Positions 23,661 to 33,057 of a DNA stretch of 54,012 bases are shown here, piece after piece. This stretch comes from Actinomycetota bacterium (GTDB lineage: Bacteria > Actinomycetota > Nitriliruptoria > Nitriliruptorales > JAHWKO01): contig JAHWKW010000014.1 of NCBI GenBank assembly GCA_019347675.1, positions 1 through 54,012 on the forward strand, in the 5' to 3' direction. Position 1 is the stretch's first letter; the number at the start of each line of letters is the position of its first letter. Under the pieces are notes generated by a model that worked only from the letters and a program-made list of their open reading frames with translations, was not told where the DNA came from and searched no databases. The position numbers were made by a program, and so were the translations under genes.

Positions 23661-24428
23661 GTGCGATCACGGATCGTCATGGCAGCCGCGGCACTGGTCA
23701 CCCTGTTGGCCGCCGCGTGTGACGGCCAGGGCGGAGCAACCGGCGCAGCCGGCGCGCCCGCCGAGGTGGCGGCAGCCCAACGCGGCCCGAACGCGGCGGT
23801 GATCGCCGAGGGCGTGACCGTGACCGGCGTCGGGCGCATCACCGGCCGCCCCGACACGTTGCGTGCCACGGTCGGTGTGGAGGTCGAGCGCGACACGGTC
23901 CAGGAAGCGCTCGACGCGGCCAACGCCGCGGTCGACCAGGTCCTGTCCGCGCTCGGCGACAGCGGCGTCGAGGAGTCCGACATCCAGACGACCGAGTTCT
24001 CGGTGCGTCCGCGGATGGATCATCCCCGCGACGGTGCCCCGACCGTCCGCGGGTACGCCGTGACCAACCTCGTCGAGGTCAAGCTGCGCGACCTCGACCG
24101 CGCCGGCGAGGTTCTGCAGGCCGCGGTCGAGGCCGCCGGCGACGCCGTCCGGGTCCACGGGATGCGGTTCACGCTCGAGGACAACGACGAGCTGCTGCGT
24201 GCGGCGCGCGACGCCGCCTTCGGTGACGCACGAGCGAAGGCCGAGCAGTACGCGCAGCTCGCCGAACGCAGCCTCGGGCGGCTGGTCGGCGTCTCCGAGC
24301 AGCTGGGCGGTGACCAACCACCGCCGAAGCATGTCCTTGACCGCGCCCAAGACGCAGGGGCGGTCCCGATCCGGCCCGGCGAGCAGGAGGTCGCCGTCCA
24401 CGTGACGGCAGTCTGGTCGCTGGAGTGA
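23661..24428 (+). CDS. SIMPL-domain (DUF541) lipoprotein
   Basis: A 255-residue exported protein. GTG 23661 follows AGGAGG with 4-nt spacing. The signal peptide MAAAALVTLLAAAC ends in a lipobox with Cys near residue 20. The mature part has the SIMPL/OmpA-like DUF541 fold: GVTVTGVGRITGRPDTLRAT, VEESDIQTTEFSVRP, and ARAKAEQYAQLAERSLGRLV. The family includes the oxidative-stress protein YggE and interactors of IRAK in eukaryotes; bacterial function is poorly defined. Convergent with ppc, separated by two hairpins. Confidence 0.85.
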   Translation: MRSRIVMAAAALVTLLAAACDGQGGATGAAGAPAEVAAAQRGPNAAVIAEGVTVTGVGRITGRPDTLRATVGVEVERDTVQEALDAANAAVDQVLSALGDSGVEESDIQTTEFSVRPRMDHPRDGAPTVRGYAVTNLVEVKLRDLDRAGEVLQAAVEAAGDAVRVHGMRFTLEDNDELLRAARDAAFGDARAKAEQYAQLAERSLGRLVGVSEQLGGDQPPPKHVLDRAQDAGAVPIRPGEQEVAVHVTAVWSLE

Positions 24429-24441
24429 TCACGCGCAGCAG

Positions 24442-24480
24442 CGGCGCGGGACGCGCCGACGGCCGGATTCGAGCGGCCGT
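24442..24480. terminator. Two consecutive hairpins between convergent genes
   Basis: CGGCGCG (24442-24448) pairs with CGCGCCG (24452-24458) across a 3-nt loop. Next, ACGGCCG (24459-24465) pairs with CGGCCGT (24474-24480) across 8 nt. Both are perfect 7-bp stems directly between the SIMPL gene stop and the ppc stop, so they probably end transcripts from both sides. Confidence 0.6.
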
Positions 24481-27221
24481 CAGCCGGTGTTGCGCATCCC
24501 CGCGGCGATCCCGTTCATCGTCAACAGCAACGCGCGTCGCAGCAGCGGGTCGGGCTCGCCGTCGCGGCGGTAGCGGGCCAGCAGCGCGACCTGCAGGTAG
24601 CTGAGCGGGTCGAGGTAGGCGTCGCGCACGTCGAGCGTGCGGTGCAGGACCGGGTGGCCGGCCAGCAGCTGTTCCTCGCCGGTGGTCAGCAGCACCTGTC
24701 GCACCGTCCGTTCGTACTCGTCGACGATCCGCTCGAAGATGTGGTGCAGGTCCGGGTCGACCAGGCGCTCGACGTACCGGCGGGCGACGTCCAGGTCGGT
24801 CTTGACCAGCGTCATCTCCACGTCGGAGATGAACATGCGCATGAACTGCCAATCGCGCTGCATGTCGTCGATCGTGGCGTCCAGCCCCTCGGCGCGGGCG
24901 GCGGCCAACCCCGACCCCACCCCGAACCACGCGGGGATGATCTGGCGCGACTGGGTCCAGCCGAACACCCACGGGATGGCGCGCAGCTCCTCCAGCCCCG
25001 TTCCGCCGCCCCGCCGCGCCGGGCGCGACCCGATGTTGAGCTCCGCGAGCTCTTCGACCGGTGTCGAGGCGCGGAAGTACTCGGCGAACCGCGGGAGTTC
25101 CACCAGCGCCCGGTAGGCGTCGTACGCCGCCTGCGAGATCACGTCCATGGCGGTGTCCCAGCGACGCAGCGCCTCCGGCGGGTTGAGGGCCTCTCGGTGC
25201 AGCAGCGACCCTTCCAGCGTCGCGGCCAAGGTCACCTCGAGGTTGCGGCGCGCAAGGTCCGACAGCCCGTACTTGTCCGCGATGACCTCGCCCTGCTCGG
25301 TGATCTTGATGCGTCCGTCCACGCTGCCGGGTGGCTGCGCCAGGATCGCCTCGCTGGTCGGCCCGCCACCGCGCCCGACGCTCCCGCCCCGGCCGTGGAA
25401 GATGCGCAGCGCCACCCCGTGACCGGCAGCGGCGTCCCGCAGCCGTCGCTGCGCCTTGTGCAGCTTCCAACGCGACGTCGTGATGCCGCCGAGCTTGGAC
25501 GAGTCCGAGTACCCGAGCATGACCTCCTGCAGGTCGCCACGCAGCCGGACCAGCTCCCGGTAGGGCTCGATCGTGAGGAGCGCGTCCAGCAGGTCGCCGG
25601 CGGCGGCCAGGGACTCGGGCGTCTCCAGAAGCGGCACGAAGCCGATGCGGGCGATGCCCGCGTCGTGGTCGACCAGCCCGGCCTCGCGCGCCAACACCAC
25701 GGCGGCCAGCAGGTCGCCGACGGTCTCGACCATCGAGACGATGTACGACTCGATCGCCGGCTCGCCCTCGTCGAGGGCCCGGCGGATCGTCGTGAAGGTC
25801 GCCAGCGTCCGGCCCTGCTCCCCGGGGAGGCGGGTGGTGGGCGCGGCCAAGGGACGACGGCTGCGCAGCTCGTCGGCCAGGAGCGCACCCCGCGCCTGCG
25901 GATCGAGGGTCTCGTAGGGCTGTCCCAGCCGGGCGTAGAGGCTGGCCACGGCGGCGTGGTGCTTGGCGGCGTGCTCGCGCACGTCCATGATCGCCAGGTT
26001 CAGGCGGAACGCGGCCACCATCCGCATCAGCCGGGCCAGCGACCCGCGGGCGATCAGCTGCCCACGGTTGGCCAGGAGCGAGTCGTACATGATCCGCAGC
26101 TCCGCCAGGACCTGATCGGCGTTGGTGTACTCCTCGCGGCCGGGAGCGCGCCGCTCCAGGATCCGCCGGCGGGTGTTGGTCAGCCGGTGGTGGATGTAGG
26201 AGCACTTCAGCCGGTAGGGCTCCTCGCGGTTGAGGTGGACGAAGCGTTCGTACACGTCCGGCAGGCCCTCGCGGTCCTCGGCCAGGCTGGCGTGGAACTC
26301 GTCGGTGATGTCGGCGATCCGCACCGACGTGGACAGGTCGGTTGCCAGATCCTGCAGCGCAGACAGCAGGTTGCGGACGGCGTGGTCAGCCTGGACCCGC
26401 AGCACCTCCGATGTGACCTCGGGCGTGACGTTGGGGTTGCCGTCGCGGTCGCCACCGACCCAGGTCCCGAACCGGATCGGGACGGCATCGGGCTCCAGCT
26501 CGATCCCCAGCCGGAGCAGCTGGTTGGAGACCTCGTCGAACAGGTCGGGAACGACGTGGCTGAACAGCTCGTCGAAGTAGTAGATGACCGCCCGCGCTTC
26601 GTCGACGGGGTCGGGGCGCTCCAAGCGCAGCTCGTCGGTCTGCCACAGCATGTCGATGACCTCCGCCAGACGACGGTCGATACGGTCCTGGTCGGCGGGT
26701 GTGGCCCGCGGGTCGTTGCGCTCCGCGAGCAGGTCGGCGACGCGACGCACCTTGGTCAGGATCGACCGACGTGACGCCTCGGTGGGATGCGCGGTGAACA
26801 CCGGACGCAGTTCGAGGCGGTCGACGACGTCAGCGAGGAGCTTGTCGTCGAGGTCGGCGTCCTGGATCCGACGGATGGTGGCCTGGAGCCAGCCGCGGTG
26901 CTCGGTGCGAGCCGTGAGCTCATCGACCCGGTGGGCCTGCTCGGCGACGTTGGCCAGGTGGAAGTAGGCGGTGAAGGCCCGCACCAGCCGGATCGTGGTT
27001 GGCAGGTCCAGGTCGGCCACGAGCGACTCGAGCTCGCCGGGGCCGGTCCCACGGCCGTCGGTGCGCAGTGCCTTGCTGAGCGTCCGGACGCGTTCGACGA
27101 GTTCCAGCAGCTCCCCGCCCTCTTGACGCACCAGGGTCTCGCCGAGGAGCGTGCCGAGCCGGCGGATGTCTGCGCGGAGCGCCGCGTCGCGATCGGCGGC
27201 GGTGATGCGAACGTCGCTCAC
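24480..27221 (-). CDS. ppc: Phosphoenolpyruvate carboxylase
   Basis: A 913-residue cytoplasmic enzyme of normal bacterial length that adds bicarbonate to PEP to form oxaloacetate and replenish the citric acid cycle. Catalytic landmarks are complete: the His in FTAHPTEASRRSILTKVRRV, GYSDSSKLGGITTSRW with the lysine, and FHGRGGSVGRGGGPTSEAIL with the Arg/Gly-rich mobile loop. PPGSVDGRIKITEQGEVIAD, RAIPWVFGWTQSR and the conserved C-terminal MNGIAAGMRNTG are also present. GTG 27221 is used; GGAG lies 5-6 nt upstream. No frameshift or missing key residue was seen. It stands alone, 105 nt downstream of the DUF763 gene on the same strand. Confidence 0.97.
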   Translation of the reverse strand: MSDVRITAADRDAALRADIRRLGTLLGETLVRQEGGELLELVERVRTLSKALRTDGRGTGPGELESLVADLDLPTTIRLVRAFTAYFHLANVAEQAHRVDELTARTEHRGWLQATIRRIQDADLDDKLLADVVDRLELRPVFTAHPTEASRRSILTKVRRVADLLAERNDPRATPADQDRIDRRLAEVIDMLWQTDELRLERPDPVDEARAVIYYFDELFSHVVPDLFDEVSNQLLRLGIELEPDAVPIRFGTWVGGDRDGNPNVTPEVTSEVLRVQADHAVRNLLSALQDLATDLSTSVRIADITDEFHASLAEDREGLPDVYERFVHLNREEPYRLKCSYIHHRLTNTRRRILERRAPGREEYTNADQVLAELRIMYDSLLANRGQLIARGSLARLMRMVAAFRLNLAIMDVREHAAKHHAAVASLYARLGQPYETLDPQARGALLADELRSRRPLAAPTTRLPGEQGRTLATFTTIRRALDEGEPAIESYIVSMVETVGDLLAAVVLAREAGLVDHDAGIARIGFVPLLETPESLAAAGDLLDALLTIEPYRELVRLRGDLQEVMLGYSDSSKLGGITTSRWKLHKAQRRLRDAAAGHGVALRIFHGRGGSVGRGGGPTSEAILAQPPGSVDGRIKITEQGEVIADKYGLSDLARRNLEVTLAATLEGSLLHREALNPPEALRRWDTAMDVISQAAYDAYRALVELPRFAEYFRASTPVEELAELNIGSRPARRGGGTGLEELRAIPWVFGWTQSRQIIPAWFGVGSGLAAARAEGLDATIDDMQRDWQFMRMFISDVEMTLVKTDLDVARRYVERLVDPDLHHIFERIVDEYERTVRQVLLTTGEEQLLAGHPVLHRTLDVRDAYLDPLSYLQVALLARYRRDGEPDPLLRRALLLTMNGIAAGMRNTG

Positions 27222-27326
27222 GATGGCTCCTGACCGTGGTTGCCTGCCAGTCGATGGTCACGCTCAACCAGGAGCGTGGCAACCGGTTCCTGGATCCGCA
27301 TAACCGCGGCAGCCGGCGGCTGGCGC

Positions 27327-28406
27327 TCAGCCCGGCGGGGCGGCGGCTTCCACGCGCGCCAGACGCTTGAGGGCCTGGACCTTCTCGCCCCGCCCGACCT
27401 TGGCTTCGCGCACCGCACGCTGCAGCGACGCGATCGTGCTGTCGTACGTCGCGCGATCGACCGGGTACGGGGTGCGGTCCTTCCCCCCGTGCGCGAACGA
27501 GTACGACACGGGGTCGCGGACGGAGGTCGGCTCGCCGTACGTCAGCTCCGCCACCAGCGCCAGCGCTCGCAACCCCTTCGCGCCGAGCCCGGGAACGGCC
27601 AGCAGCGCCGTGAAGTCGGCGGGCTGAGCCTCGTAGGCGCCCAGCAGGATGCGTTCGAGCCGGTCGGGGTGCAGGTCGGCGACCCGGACGTGATGGTGGC
27701 GTGGCAGTTGCAGGCTGCGCAGACGACGCACGTCGCGCACCACCGGGGCGGGCCCCTCCCGGGCCAGCGCGACCGAGACCGTGCGGTTGGCCTCGGCCTC
27801 GGCAGCGACGAGGTTGAGCACCTGCCCGACCGAGCCGTCCCCGGCCACCGCCGCGTGCGGGTCGGCGTCGAACCGTCGCGGCTCGTGCCAGTGGTAGCGG
27901 CGCGCCATGCCCGTGGCGTCGTCCTTTCCCTGCTGCACCACCGCCCACGCCCCGTCGTCGGCGAAGATGAAGGTGTGGTGGTACAGCGCGAACCCGTCCT
28001 GCACCGCCGCCGAGTCGACCTTGGCGGCAAGACGGCTGGCCAGCACGAGCGGGGTGGGGTCGCGGCCGAGGCGCTCGCAGGTCAACTCGATCTCGGCGGG
28101 CGTCCGCCGCGACGTGCGACCCTTCCCGCCCGCCACCGTCAGCCCGAGCCGCGGGACGCCGCGCACCGCGGCCTTCAGCGCCCCGCACACCGTGGTGGTC
28201 AGGCCGCTGGAGTGCCAGTCGAACCCCAGCACGCACCCGAACGCCTGGAACCAGATCGGGTCGGAGACGCGGCGCAGCAGACCGTGCGGCCCCTCCTGGG
28301 CCGCGATCGCCACCGTCATCTCCCGGGCCAGCGCCGACATCCGCTCGAACAGCCACCGGGGCGCTCGTCCGCCGTGCAGCGGGAGGTCGGCGTGTCCGGT
28401 TCGCAT
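27327..28406 (-). CDS. DUF763 domain protein
   Basis: A 359-residue protein starting at ATG 28406. It begins MRTGHADLPLHGGRAPRWLF, the hallmark of DUF763, a family found in archaea and scattered bacteria. Other conserved parts are FGCVLGFDWHSSGLTTTVCG, LGLTVAGGKGRTSRRTP and HHTFIFADDGAWAVVQQG. A short helix-hairpin-helix-like stretch LLAVPGLGAKGLRALALVAE lies towards the C-terminus, so nucleic-acid binding is plausible. No enzymatic role is established. The gene is isolated between ppc and the CFA-type methyltransferase. Confidence 0.9.
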   Translation of the reverse strand: MRTGHADLPLHGGRAPRWLFERMSALAREMTVAIAAQEGPHGLLRRVSDPIWFQAFGCVLGFDWHSSGLTTTVCGALKAAVRGVPRLGLTVAGGKGRTSRRTPAEIELTCERLGRDPTPLVLASRLAAKVDSAAVQDGFALYHHTFIFADDGAWAVVQQGKDDATGMARRYHWHEPRRFDADPHAAVAGDGSVGQVLNLVAAEAEANRTVSVALAREGPAPVVRDVRRLRSLQLPRHHHVRVADLHPDRLERILLGAYEAQPADFTALLAVPGLGAKGLRALALVAELTYGEPTSVRDPVSYSFAHGGKDRTPYPVDRATYDSTIASLQRAVREAKVGRGEKVQALKRLARVEAAAPPG

Positions 28407-28474
28407 GGGGGCGCAGTCTACGCGGCCTGCGGATCGCGGGTCACGGTGTGGTCCCGCTCCGCGGCGTCGGTGAC

Positions 28475-29803
28475 TCACGCGCCGACGTCGCCCGCCAGCT
28501 GTGCGGGCGACGCGTGCTCGGGCGTGGTCGGCAGCATCCACCGACGACCCAGCGGGAGGCTGGCGCCCTTGCCGCCCAGGACCTGGATCACCCCCAGTTC
28601 GTTGGTGGCGAAGCCCACCGCCGCCGCGGCCATGTAGACCCGCCAGATGCGGTAGACGGCTTCGCTGGCGGCGCGCACGGCTATGTCGTGGTTGACCTCC
28701 AGCCGCCGCACCCACTTGCGGAGCGTCAACTCGTAGTGCGGGCGGAGCTGCTCGACGTCGATCAACTCGAAGCCGGCGCGCTCGGTGTGGCGCACGGCCT
28801 CCCAGGCGGGCACCAGCCCGCCGTCGGGGAACACGTACCGGGCGAGGAACGTGTCGCTGTCGCGGGTGAAGTCGCGGACGACCCCCCGGCCGCCGGTCGT
28901 GATGCCGTGGTTGAGGAACCGTCCGGAGCGGGCCGTCAGCGCGAAGCACCGCGAGAAGTACTCCTCGAGCTCGTCAGGCCCGACATGCTCGAACATCCCC
29001 ACCGACGCGACGGCGTCGAACCGGCCACGGATCTCACGGTAGTCGGCGAGCACGAGCTCCACCCGGTCGGCGAGGCCAGCTTGCCGGATGCGTTCCCGCC
29101 CGAGGTCGTACTGGCCCTGCGAGATCGTCACACCGGTGGCGTGCACGCCGTAGTGGCGGGCGGCGTGCAACACGAGCGCTCCCCAGCCGCACCCGATGTC
29201 GAGGAAACGGTCACCGGACCGCAGCGCCAGCTTCCGGCAGATCAGGTCGAGCTTGCGTTCCTGGGCGACGTCGAGCGGCTCGTCACGGTCGGCGAAGTAG
29301 GCGCAGGAGTAGACCAGGTTGCGGTCGAGGAACAGGGCGTAGAAGTCGTTGCCGACGTCGTAGTGGGCACGGACCGCCTCCCGGTCGCGGGCCAGCGAGT
29401 GAGCCCGCCCGCGGAGCCTGATCCGCCGATCACCGCAAGCAGGCGGGGGCGGAAGCCGGAGCAGATCGACGGCCAGAGCAGCGCTCGTCGGCAACGGCAG
29501 CTGTTGCCTCTGGGTCCTCGCCGCCGCGCGCAGCGCCGCGACCAGATCGCCTTCGACGTCCACGTCGCCGCCGAGGTAGGCCTCACCCGCAGCGACGTCA
29601 CCGGGGGCCAGCAGCGCACGCAGCGCCGACGGGCGGCGCAGGACCAGCCGGAAAGGCGCGTCGTCGGGCCCCAGTTCGGTGCCGTCCCATAGCCGGATCG
29701 GCCACTGGTGGCCGGTCGCGGCAGCGACCCGCCGGTGGATGCGCTCGACGATCCTCCGCGCTCGTGACCCGAAGGCGGCCGCCGCGACATCACGTGAACG
29801 CAT
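28475..29803 (-). CDS. Cyclopropane-fatty-acyl-phospholipid synthase family methyltransferase
   Basis: A 442-residue SAM-dependent enzyme. GAGGAG lies 7 nt before ATG 29803. An N-terminal lipid-binding region (RALLAPGDVAAGEAYLGGDV) is followed by the class I methyltransferase core: HYDVGNDFYALFLDRNLVYS, SAM motif I FLDIGCGWGALVLHAARHYG, TGVTISQGQYDLGRERIRQA and VGMFEHVGPDELEEYFSRCF with the Glu/His of the bicarbonate site. It would transfer a methylene or methyl group to unsaturated chains of membrane phospholipids. The gene could instead make methyl-branched or methoxylated acids as in mycobacterial relatives. Confidence 0.92.
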   Translation of the reverse strand: MRSRDVAAAAFGSRARRIVERIHRRVAAATGHQWPIRLWDGTELGPDDAPFRLVLRRPSALRALLAPGDVAAGEAYLGGDVDVEGDLVAALRAAARTQRQQLPLPTSAALAVDLLRLPPPPACGDRRIRLRGRAHSLARDREAVRAHYDVGNDFYALFLDRNLVYSCAYFADRDEPLDVAQERKLDLICRKLALRSGDRFLDIGCGWGALVLHAARHYGVHATGVTISQGQYDLGRERIRQAGLADRVELVLADYREIRGRFDAVASVGMFEHVGPDELEEYFSRCFALTARSGRFLNHGITTGGRGVVRDFTRDSDTFLARYVFPDGGLVPAWEAVRHTERAGFELIDVEQLRPHYELTLRKWVRRLEVNHDIAVRAASEAVYRIWRVYMAAAAVGFATNELGVIQVLGGKGASLPLGRRWMLPTTPEHASPAQLAGDVGA

Positions 29804-30054
29804 GGCGCACTCCTCGTCGTGCTCCTGAGGCGGGAACGTGCCGGGCGCTCACGGCCGGGTCAAGCGTGCGGTTCCAACCCCGACTTCATCAGCGGGAACA
29901 GACAGGACAGCTCGTGCGAACCCCGCTCGGTGCGTGCTGGCCGGCCCGGCTGGCCGGTCACCCGCATGGGTTACCGGTGGCAGCTGTTGAATTTGTGAAC
30001 TATCGATGCCAGGCTGGGCGAGTGAACGGTGGAGGGGCCACTGGGGGGACAGTG

Positions 30055-31029
30055 ATGCACGGGGAGTATCCGGACCGGTCCGTGACGAGCAGCGGCGTGC
30101 GCACCATCGTGAGCGTCGCCGCGTTGGCGGCGCTGCTGCTGGTCGCCGGCGCCCACACGTACGTGGTGCAGCACGGCGACACCCTGTCGGGGATCGCCAA
30201 TCGTGTCGGGACGACGGTGCGGGCGCTGACCGACAGCAACGGGATCGCCGACCCCGACCGCATCCGGGTCGGCCAGCGCTTGCAGATCCCGGCGTCGGGG
30301 GGGGCTGGCGGTGGCCGGGCAGACCACGTGGTGCGTCCGGGCGAGAGCCTGTCGCAGATCGCCGCCCGCTACGGGGTCACGCTGACAGAACTGGCCCGGG
30401 TCAACGGCATCGTCAACCCAAACCGGGTGTTGGCCGGCGCTCGGCTACGGGTGGCGGACGCCCCGGCTGCGCCGGCAGGCGCCGTGGCCCCGGCCGCCAC
30501 CGCCGAGCACGTCGTGCAGCGCGGTGAGAGCCTGTCCGTGATCGCCGCACGGTACGGCGTGACGGTCGCCGACCTCGCCGGGGTCAACGGGATCTCCGAC
30601 CCCAACCGGATCCTCGCCGGGACGCGCCTGACCATCCCCGGTGGGTGGCGCTGTCCCGTGGAGGGCGCGGTGCGCTTCTTGAACGACTACGGGTACCCCA
30701 AGCCCGACGGGCGCTTCCACGACGGGATCGACCTGTTCGCGCCCCGCGGGACCCCGGTGGTCGCCAGCGTCGCTGGGGTGGCGACCCAGCGCGAGGGTTC
30801 GCGAGGCGGCCTGCAGGTGCAGTTCGACGGCGTCGACGGGTACCGCTACTACGCCACCCACCTCGACGCGTTCGGGGTCGCCGGGCAGGTGCAGGCAGGC
30901 ACCGTGATCGGCCGGGTCGGCACCAGCGGGAACGCCGCCGGCACGGACCCGCACCTGCACTTCGAGATGCATGACTCGCAGGGCCCGGTCAACCCCTACC
31001 CCGTGTTGCTGGCTGCGTGCGCCGGCTGA
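30055..31029 (+). CDS. M23 peptidase with three LysM repeats
   Basis: A 324-residue secreted cell-wall enzyme. ATG 30055 has a G-rich ribosome site about 6 nt upstream. A hydrophobic segment (VSVAALAALLLVAGAHT) directs export. Three LysM motifs of about 45 residues follow (YVVQHGDTLSGIANRVGTTV, HVVRPGESLSQIAARYGVTL, HVVQRGESLSVIAARYGVTV). The C-terminal M23/LytM domain has the zinc ligands in HDGIDLFAP and HLHFEMHD, so it should be an active endopeptidase cutting peptide cross-bridges of peptidoglycan. The final 34 bases overlap the convergent beta-propeller lipoprotein gene. Confidence 0.92.
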   Translation: MHGEYPDRSVTSSGVRTIVSVAALAALLLVAGAHTYVVQHGDTLSGIANRVGTTVRALTDSNGIADPDRIRVGQRLQIPASGGAGGGRADHVVRPGESLSQIAARYGVTLTELARVNGIVNPNRVLAGARLRVADAPAAPAGAVAPAATAEHVVQRGESLSVIAARYGVTVADLAGVNGISDPNRILAGTRLTIPGGWRCPVEGAVRFLNDYGYPKPDGRFHDGIDLFAPRGTPVVASVAGVATQREGSRGGLQVQFDGVDGYRYYATHLDAFGVAGQVQAGTVIGRVGTSGNAAGTDPHLHFEMHDSQGPVNPYPVLLAACAG

Positions 31030-32081
31030 GCAGGCAGCGCCCACACGCCGTGGGGACCGGGACCGACGGGGATCGTGGCGACGCGCTCGCGCCGGGCCAC
31101 GTCGAACACCACCAACGCGCCGTTGGTGTGGTCGGCGACGGCGGCGAGCACCCCGTCGGGGGTGATGGCCACGTGGTGCGGTGAACCGGTGAGCTGCAAC
31201 TCGGCCACCACCCGCCGCGCGGCGGTGTCGACCACGTACGCCTTGCGGGTGGCGTGATCCACCACCCAGGCTTCCTCGCCGCCCGGGGTGAAAGCCAGGT
31301 GGTGGGCCTCGACGCCCAGCGGGATGCTGGTCTCGACCTCTCCGTCGGGTCCCAGGACGTGCACCGGACCGTCCCAGTCGGTGATCCAGATCGTCCCGTC
31401 GGGAGCGATGCGGATGTCGTGGGGTCGCTTGCCCGTCGGGACGTAAGCCGCGACCTGCGGGGTGGTCAGATCCACCAGAGCCAGCTGGTCGGTGCCGTTC
31501 AGGGTCACCCAGGCCCGGTCGCCGTCGGCGGTGACGTCCAGGTCGTGCGGCTGGGCGCGTAGACCGACGCGTGCGCCGCGATCGCCGTCGTGCTCGACGA
31601 GCTCGATGCGGCGCCCCGCCTCGTTGGCGACCACGAACCAGCGGTCGGTGGCCTTGACGTCGTGCGGGCGCCCGCCGAGTGTGACCGTGTGGAGCTCGCC
31701 GTCCCGGATGATCGCCAGGTCGGTGGAGGCGTAGAGGGCCGCGGCCACGGTGGCGTCAGCGGCGACCGTGATGTTGTGCGGTCCGTCGCCGGTGCGGTGG
31801 GTACGCACGACCTCGCTCGCGGCGAGATCGACCATGACCAGCGTCCCCGCCTCTTCGACCGCGACCCACACGGCAGCCTGCGTGGTGCCAAGCGTCGGCG
31901 ACGTCGCGTCGGCGGCCGGCGTGGCCGGCGACGACCGGTCCTCGTCGGCCGGTGCCGGTGCCGGCGTTGTCGGCGTGGTCGGCGTGGTCGGCGTACCGGC
32001 CCCGTCGGGTGACCCACCTCCGCCCGGGCATGCCGCTGTCAGGATGACGACGGTCAGCAACGGCCAGACGGTCCGCGGCAT
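30996..32081 (-). CDS. YVTN-type beta-propeller lipoprotein
   Basis: A 361-residue extracellular protein. ATG 32081 has GGAGG 4 nt upstream; the longer GTG start at 32096 lacks support. The signal peptide ends with the lipobox LTAAC near residue 17, then a Thr/Pro linker with a PTT repeat. The rest is a seven-bladed-propeller-like array of repeats containing GPHNITV, GRPHDVKA, AQPHDLDVTADGDRAWV, KRPHDIRIAPDG, VEAHHLAFTPGGEEAWV, GSPHHVAITPDG and GPHGVWAL, spaced by about 40 residues. Such proteins are surface lipoproteins of unknown ligand. Confidence 0.88.
   Translation of the reverse strand: MPRTVWPLLTVVILTAACPGGGGSPDGAGTPTTPTTPTTPAPAPADEDRSSPATPAADATSPTLGTTQAAVWVAVEEAGTLVMVDLAASEVVRTHRTGDGPHNITVAADATVAAALYASTDLAIIRDGELHTVTLGGRPHDVKATDRWFVVANEAGRRIELVEHDGDRGARVGLRAQPHDLDVTADGDRAWVTLNGTDQLALVDLTTPQVAAYVPTGKRPHDIRIAPDGTIWITDWDGPVHVLGPDGEVETSIPLGVEAHHLAFTPGGEEAWVVDHATRKAYVVDTAARRVVAELQLTGSPHHVAITPDGVLAAVADHTNGALVVFDVARRERVATIPVGPGPHGVWALPAQPAHAASNTG
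31969..31995. repeat. Three tandem 9-bp repeats in a linker
   Basis: GTCGGCGTG occurs three times in a row (the last copy differs in one base) inside the beta-propeller lipoprotein gene and encodes a Pro-Thr-Thr linker. Copy-number change would keep the frame. Confidence 0.7.
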
Positions 32082-32123
32082 GCAGCCTCCGATCACCGAA
32101 GACCGTACTCGTGCAGCAGCGGG

Positions 32124-33053
32124 CTATCCCTCCAGGGTCTCCTGCTCCATCAGGGCCTGCCCGCCGGGCGACAGGATCGCACCGGCCACACCAGCGACGG
32201 TGACGAGCCCGCCGACGACGTGCACGACGGTGACGGGTTCGCCGAGGAACCACCACGCCCAGCTGGCGGCGAGCACAGGGATCGCCAGGCGCATCACCGG
32301 CGGGATGTTGGCCGGGACCCACCGCAACGGCCAGGTGCTGACCACGTGCCCGACCGTGCCCGGGCCGGCCGCCACGATCGCGGCGAACAGCAGGTCGCGG
32401 ACGGTGGCGGCGCCGACCGCTTCCCCGGCGACCACGACGTAGGTGGAGACGGTGAACGCCGCCAGGGTGATGACGCCGAACAGGAACGGCACCACGTCGA
32501 GGTGCTCCCGGCTGCCCTTGGACGCCAGGAAGAAGATGGCGAAGACGACCACGTTCGCCACGGCCAGCGCCATCCCGACGGGGCTGCCTTCCGGCCCGGT
32601 GGAAGCTGCGAGCACCACAACGGCCGTGCCGGCCATCGCCATGAGCGACCACAGCCGGAACGACGGCCCGGGACGTTCCTGGAAGACGGGGACCGCCAGG
32701 ATCCCGGTGACGATCGGTGCGAGTGTGTTGATCAGCGTCACGTCGACGACCGACGTGGCCTTGATGGCCGAGAAGAACAGCAGCTGGTGAGCACCGAACG
32801 CGAACCCTGCCCCCACCGACCAACGCCACGCCTGCACCCTCGGGCGCCGACCGGAGATGCGCATGTGCGCCAGCGTGGTGATGCCCAGAACCACCACGCC
32901 GAACCAGAGCCGCCAGAACGAGAACGCCGGACCCGACACCGACGATGCCTGCACCAGCACGGGCCCGGTGCTGTACAGCAACACGCCCAGGGCGATCGGG
33001 GCCAGCGGATGGCGCCGACCGAACCGTCGCAGCTGCTCGGGGCGGGCGATCAC
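32124..33053 (-). CDS. EamA/DMT-family transporter
   Basis: A 309-residue integral membrane protein with about ten hydrophobic segments in two repeated EamA halves. Examples are FGAHQLLFFSAIKATSVVDV in the first half and SPVGMALAVANVVVFAIFFL in the second. The start is GTG 33053, overlapping the region of the LLM gene stop (33058). Substrates of this family range from amino acids and nucleobases to drugs; none can be predicted. Cotranscribed with the upstream LLM oxidoreductase. Confidence 0.9.
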   Translation of the reverse strand: MIARPEQLRRFGRRHPLAPIALGVLLYSTGPVLVQASSVSGPAFSFWRLWFGVVVLGITTLAHMRISGRRPRVQAWRWSVGAGFAFGAHQLLFFSAIKATSVVDVTLINTLAPIVTGILAVPVFQERPGPSFRLWSLMAMAGTAVVVLAASTGPEGSPVGMALAVANVVVFAIFFLASKGSREHLDVVPFLFGVITLAAFTVSTYVVVAGEAVGAATVRDLLFAAIVAAGPGTVGHVVSTWPLRWVPANIPPVMRLAIPVLAASWAWWFLGEPVTVVHVVGGLVTVAGVAGAILSPGGQALMEQETLEG

Positions 33054-33057
33054 CCGC

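Noticed and set aside
24642-26774. A plus-strand open frame of about 700 codons
   Set aside because: It is the mirror of ppc, which has all catalytic motifs; the antisense frame has no domain and biased composition.
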